From positions 372,001 to 436,000 of the forward strand of contig NZ_FNDR01000002.1 in NCBI RefSeq assembly GCF_900099805.1: 64,000 bases of DNA, given 5' to 3'. Origin of the DNA: Variovorax sp. OV700. Lineage in GTDB: Bacteria > Pseudomonadota > Gammaproteobacteria > Burkholderiales > Burkholderiaceae_C. Below are positions 60,741 to 64,000 of the stretch, piece after piece (the stretch's first letter is position 1; each line of letters begins with the position of its first letter). The translations under genes and the position numbers were made by a program. The notes beneath the pieces are model-generated. The model was not told where the DNA came from. It was given only the letters and a program-made list of their open reading frames with translations, and ran no database searches.

Positions 60741-61172
60741 TCAGCGTGCGAACAGCGAACTCAGGTCGGCGAAGGACTTCATCTCGATGGCATTGCCGGA
60801 GGGGTCAAGGAAGAACATCGTTGCCTGCTCGCCGGGCTCTCCCTTGAAGCGGATGTACGGTTCGATAACGAACTTGGTCCCGCGCGCCACCAGCTTGTCG
60901 GCCATGAGCTGCCACTGGTCCATTGGAACGATCGCGCCGAAATGACGCACCGGCACGTCGTGGCCGTCGACGGCGCTGCTCTGGCGATGACCGCATTCAT
61001 CCGGTGCCAGGTGCGCCACGATTTGATGACCGTAGAAATCGAAGTCGACCCATTCCGGCGCGCTGCGACCTTCCGGGCACCCGAGCAGTTCGCCGTAGAA
61101 CGCACGAGCTTCAGCAATATCTCGGACGGGAAACGCTAGATGAAAAGGGATGCGAGTAGTTGCGGTGGACAT
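60741..61172 (-). CDS. VOC (glyoxalase/bleomycin resistance) family protein
   Basis: This 143-residue VOC protein has metal ligands His11 (FHLAFPV), His77 (VRHFGAI) and Glu130 (NAIEMKSF). The set is like that of glyoxalase- and dioxygenase-type members, and the PSGNAIE ending is typical. The ATG at 61172 is chosen over 61208 to fit the first strand. It directly precedes the binding-protein gene (9 bp). Confidence 0.85.
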   Translation of the reverse strand: MSTATTRIPFHLAFPVRDIAEARAFYGELLGCPEGRSAPEWVDFDFYGHQIVAHLAPDECGHRQSSAVDGHDVPVRHFGAIVPMDQWQLMADKLVARGTKFVIEPYIRFKGEPGEQATMFFLDPSGNAIEMKSFADLSSLFAR

Positions 61173-61547
61173 GAAAGTTTCCCATCGGGAGAGTTGCAGT
61201 AGGCGCAACTTTAGGTTCGGCTTTCAATGATTGAAAGTGATTTATTTCATTGCTGAGCAACATAAAAATCGATCGATAAGGATTTGAAAAGTACAACGAG
61301 GCGGCTCACAGATTTCTTCGATTGCAGCCGGAATTCGAGTCATGCGGGGGAGCGAGCAAGATTTTTACCGGTGCTGACCGCGACTAAATATCGAGCAAGC
61401 AGTGGAGCTTCTGCTCTAGATTCGAACGTGTCCCAAACACCCCCGGGCTTCAGTCGAAGAGCGCGCTACAGAAATGACCTGCGCCCGAGCCGGTTGCGGC
61501 AGTGCTTGCGATCCTTGAATTCCCCAACCTCAATCGGAAGTGAAACC
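61173..61547. other. Divergent intergenic region, VOC / NTF2-like genes
   Basis: This 375-bp stretch separates divergent starts and presumably holds both promoters. The part next to the VOC gene (about 61195-61300) is AT-richer than its surroundings. No gene is visible: the frame of the NTF2-like gene is open upstream to 61284 but reads as non-native protein. Confidence 0.4.
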
Positions 61548-61931
61548 ATGAACAAACCTACCTACGTCCTGGAGTACAAGGCCATCGTCGAAGTGCTGAA
61601 CAAGTACAACGATGGCTGCAAGCAGGCCAAGAGCAGCATCATGAAGCCCGCCTTCAGCGATCAGGCGACCATCTTTGGCGTCGACGCGGACGGCAAGCTG
61701 ACAGGTGGCGCGATCCAGAATCTGTTCGACGGCATCGACAGCGCCTTTCGCCCGTCGCCCGAAGCTCAAGGGGCGATCGTCAGGATCGACATCGTCGGCA
61801 CCGCCGCCAGCGCTCGCATCGACACCAACGACGTCTCCGGTTTCTGCTTCACCGACTTCTTCAATCTGTTGAAGGTCGATGGCAAGTGGATTGTGGTTAG
61901 CAAGATCTATCACACGCACGTCGCTCCCTGA
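61548..61931 (+). CDS. NTF2-like putative lumazine-binding family protein
   Basis: This 127-residue protein has the Lumazine_bd_2/NTF2 pattern: an N-terminal helix (YKAIVEVLNKYNDGCKQAKS), DQATIFGVDADGKLTGG and the terminal sheet FTDFFNLLKVDGKWIVVSKI. Relatives are small enzymes or binding proteins of unknown ligand. A CGGAAG precedes the ATG at 61548. It is upstream of an AraC gene. Confidence 0.8.
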   Translation: MNKPTYVLEYKAIVEVLNKYNDGCKQAKSSIMKPAFSDQATIFGVDADGKLTGGAIQNLFDGIDSAFRPSPEAQGAIVRIDIVGTAASARIDTNDVSGFCFTDFFNLLKVDGKWIVVSKIYHTHVAP

Positions 61932-62028
61932 GCTTCACGGGCGATCGCGGCGGGGACGACGACCCGGTGCGACGCAATACGCGCGTATAAAGGGCTCGTC
62001 CCAATCAACGATTCTTTGGCGAGTTCGT

Positions 62029-63048
62029 ATGAAGTCAGCAGGCTTGAAGGGAACAGTTTCCATTGAGTTGGTGCACGAGGCGATTCACGCCGCGGCGCTC
62101 AGGAACATGGACATCAGCAGCGTGCTTGAAAGTGCAAAGCTCGACCGCGAGCTGCTGAACGCGCCGCGTGCCCGCATCTCAGCGGCTGCGTACTCACGCA
62201 TGTGGGTGGCTTTGGCCGATTTGATGGACGACGAGTTCTTCGGCCTGGACAGCCACGGACTTCGCCGTGGTAGCTATGCGCTCATGACACGCGCGGCGGT
62301 CAGCGCCGAAAACCTGGAGCACGCGCTGCGCCGGATCCTCAGGTTCCTCCACGCCACACTGGACGACTTTCACGGGGAACTCGCCCGCTCGGCGGATGAG
62401 GCCCGCCTGATCCTGCATGACGGTGGCGTGCTGCGCCGGCTGTTTGGCTATGGCACCTGGTTCATCCTGGTTCACGGATTGGCATGCTGGCTCGTGCACA
62501 GGCGCATTCCCTTGCGCGAGATGCAGTTCCGTTGCCCGCCTCCCGGCGACGACAGCCACTACCGCACACGGTTCTGCGAGAACGTCACATTCAACGGCAA
62601 GACCACGCACATCACCTTCGCCAGCGAGCTGCTGGATTTGAAGATCGCGGAATCTCCAGAGACAGTCGACACCTTTCTGCGGGCAGCACCTGCCAACTTG
62701 TTGGTCAAGTACCGCAACGACGCGAGTACCGGTGCGCAGGTACGCGGCCGATTGCGCGGCCAGATGCCCGATACATGGCCGGAGCTGGAGAAGCTGGCGC
62801 AAGAGCTCTGCGTTTCCGGCACCACGCTCCAGCGCCGCTTGCAACAGGAGGGCATGAGCTACCAGCGGGTGAAAGACGATCTGCGGCGGGACATCGCCAT
62901 CGATCTGTTGTCGAGCGCGTCGTTGACGGTGGCCGAGGTTGCCGCCCGAACCGGATTCCAGGAAACAAGCGCTTTCCATCGTGCCTTCAAGAAATGGACG
63001 GGCGTCAGCCCGGGCGCCTATCGCTCCATGCCCAAAAGCCCCGCTTGA
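62029..63048 (+). CDS. AraC-family regulator (OruR/Arabinose_bd-type)
   Basis: This 339-residue protein has the Arabinose_bd-type N-terminus and a C-terminal AraC HTH (LTVAEVAARTGFQETSAFHRAF, GVSPGAYR). It is like the regulator at 49343-50356, sharing domain order and length. The ATG at 62029 is chosen because the family similarity begins near it. It lies directly upstream of, and is probably the activator of, the nitroreductase/acyl-CoA ligase operon. Confidence 0.88.
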   Translation: MKSAGLKGTVSIELVHEAIHAAALRNMDISSVLESAKLDRELLNAPRARISAAAYSRMWVALADLMDDEFFGLDSHGLRRGSYALMTRAAVSAENLEHALRRILRFLHATLDDFHGELARSADEARLILHDGGVLRRLFGYGTWFILVHGLACWLVHRRIPLREMQFRCPPPGDDSHYRTRFCENVTFNGKTTHITFASELLDLKIAESPETVDTFLRAAPANLLVKYRNDASTGAQVRGRLRGQMPDTWPELEKLAQELCVSGTTLQRRLQQEGMSYQRVKDDLRRDIAIDLLSSASLTVAEVAARTGFQETSAFHRAFKKWTGVSPGAYRSMPKSPA

Positions 63049-63150
63049 ATCGAGGCGTCCGGGCATGGGCGCCGAGCCCTTGCAGAACTAATCTCCTCTC
63101 GCCGCCGCACCCGCGGCGCCGCGAGTTTGTTTGAGGCAAGGGACCCAGGA

Positions 63151-63891
63151 ATGAATCGAATGATGGCGCCGCCGCTCGGTGCAGAAATGCTGCAAAGAGC
63201 GGTCGATTGGGCAATTGCCACCCGACGCAGCGTGAGGGCGTATTTGCCCGAGCCAGTGCCACGAGAAGAGATCGAAGCGATTCTCTCGACCGCACGCTAC
63301 AGCGCTTCCGGCATGAACATGCAACCTTGGCATGTGCATGTCCTGACCGGGCCGGTGAAGGCCGGCCTCTCCGCTGCGGTTGCAGCGCTCGATGACGACT
63401 CCGGAAAATCGGGGGAACTGCTCGAGCCCTACGACTACTACCCGCGCGAATGGTTCTCTCCCTACCTGGAGCGGCGCCGCAAGGTGGGTTGGGATCTCTA
63501 TGGGCTGCTTGGCATCGCCAAGGGCGACAAGCAGCGCATGCACCTGCAGCACGGGCGCAACTACCGGTTCTTCGATGCGCCCGTGGGCCTGTTCTTTACG
63601 GTAGACCGCGAGCTCCAGGAAGGAAGCCTGCTGGACTACGGCATGTTCTTGCAGAGCGTGATGGTCGCCGCGCGAGGCCGGAACCTTCACACCTGCCCTC
63701 AAGCAGCCTTTCTGAAGTTTCACCGCCAGATCGCCGAGTTCCTGCAAATTCCCGCCGGCCAGATGCTTGTCTGCGGCATGAGCCTGGGCTACGTCGACGA
63801 GTCCGCGATTGAAAACTCGCTCGCCACGGAGCGTGAGCCGGTTTCCACATTCACGACGTTCCACAACGATGCAAAGGAGACAAAAGCATGA
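63151..63891 (+). CDS. Nitroreductase-family FMN protein
   Basis: This 246-residue protein has the nitroreductase fold: the FMN-phosphate segment ATRRSVRAYLPEPVPREEI, ARYSASGMNMQPW, and DYGMFLQSVMVAARGRNLHT. These enzymes reduce nitro, quinone or enoate compounds with NAD(P)H. The ATG at 63151 (AGGA just upstream) is preferred over a TTG at 63127. Its stop overlaps the ligase start (ATGA). Confidence 0.87.
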   Translation: MNRMMAPPLGAEMLQRAVDWAIATRRSVRAYLPEPVPREEIEAILSTARYSASGMNMQPWHVHVLTGPVKAGLSAAVAALDDDSGKSGELLEPYDYYPREWFSPYLERRRKVGWDLYGLLGIAKGDKQRMHLQHGRNYRFFDAPVGLFFTVDRELQEGSLLDYGMFLQSVMVAARGRNLHTCPQAAFLKFHRQIAEFLQIPAGQMLVCGMSLGYVDESAIENSLATEREPVSTFTTFHNDAKETKA

Positions 63892-64000
63892 GCGCGGAAT
63901 CCTATGGAAAAGGCCTCGATCGCTGCGAGGCCAATCATGTGCCGCTGACGCCCCTCGGCTTTCTCGATCGCGCCGCCCTGGCGCATCCGAAACGCCTGGC
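63888..64000 (+). CDS. Acyl-CoA ligase (AMP-forming), N-terminal part
   Basis: Only the first 37 codons are inside the window: after the ATG at 63888 come YGKGLDRCEANHVPLTPL and FLDRAALAHPKRL, the usual N-terminus of fatty- or methylmercapto-acyl-CoA ligases (CoA ligase of the DmdB-like group). The gene runs off the right edge. It is translationally coupled to the nitroreductase gene. Confidence 0.7.
   Translation, partial: MSAESYGKGLDRCEANHVPLTPLGFLDRAALAHPKRL

Noticed and set aside
1..64000. CRISPR arrays, tRNA, rRNA, insertion sequences, integrases
   Set aside because: No regularly spaced repeats, no tRNA-like cloverleaf or rRNA sequence, and no transposase or integrase motif was seen.

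Overview
The window looks like chromosomal DNA of a high-GC betaproteobacterium of the order Burkholderiales, most like a Comamonadaceae soil organism such as Variovorax. The reasons are the GC-rich third codon positions, three Bug/TctC-type periplasmic binding proteins (a family greatly expanded in that order), many LysR and AraC regulators beside catabolic operons, and dense stop/start overlaps (ATGA, TGATG). I see no rRNA, tRNA, CRISPR array, transposase or integrase. Assignments rest on reading motifs in the translated sequence; no database search was run.

Layout. 1-4.2 kb: a reverse-strand operon (HAD hydrolase, APH-fold small-molecule kinase, class-III PLP enzyme cut by the window edge) divergent from a DadA-like FAD oxidoreductase. 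4.3-10.4 kb: a patchy accessory stretch of small or unknown genes, two damaged genes, an EEP-family phosphohydrolase/nuclease, a possible PD-(D/E)XK-like protein, an NmrA-type reductase and a tautomerase. 10.5-19.7 kb: amine or amino-acid catabolism and uptake (Tat-type family-5 binding protein, two FAD oxidoreductases, tandem-GNAT acetyltransferase, LysR, bicupin, aldehyde dehydrogenase), with remnants of a racemase and another FAD oxidase between them. 20-26.3 kb: a methyltransferase, then a LysR-controlled six-gene operon joining ketopantoate reductase-like, VOC, MaoC, CoA-transferase, AroE and AroQ proteins. 26.4-34.2 kb: single stress or housekeeping-type genes (HxlR/SDR pair, F420-reductase-like protein, beta-lactamase-fold hydrolase, GST, isochorismatase-like hydrolase, an lspA) and a truncated ferredoxin-NADP reductase.

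34.4-53.3 kb is the metabolic core: about 17 reverse-strand genes for acyl-CoA degradation. They include two acyl-CoA ligases, two acyl-CoA dehydrogenases, an enoyl-CoA hydratase, a paired MaoC hydratase (one catalytic and one degenerate half), two SDRs, a true thiolase, a thiolase-fold protein that lacks the nucleophilic cysteine and carries the two tyrosines of Ltp2-type retro-aldolases beside a DUF35 partner, two PaaI thioesterases, an AMACR-like CoA-transferase-family protein, Bug proteins and an AraC regulator. Together these suggest uptake, CoA activation and side-chain shortening of a branched or cyclic (terpenoid- or steroid-like) carboxylic acid.

53.3-64 kb: a 2-hydroxyacid dehydrogenase divergent from an HTH-citrate synthase fusion over an operator-rich promoter; a DMP19-like gene; a ZTP (pfl) riboswitch followed by a 31-codon ORF coupled to folD; then a SnoaL/DUF4440-type protein, LysR, a family-3 binding protein, a VOC protein, an NTF2-like protein and an AraC regulator upstream of a nitroreductase/acyl-CoA ligase pair cut by the window end. 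At least six broken genes (near 5.0, 5.5, 15.6, 16.0, 34.0 and 52.0 kb) show recent small deletions and gene loss.
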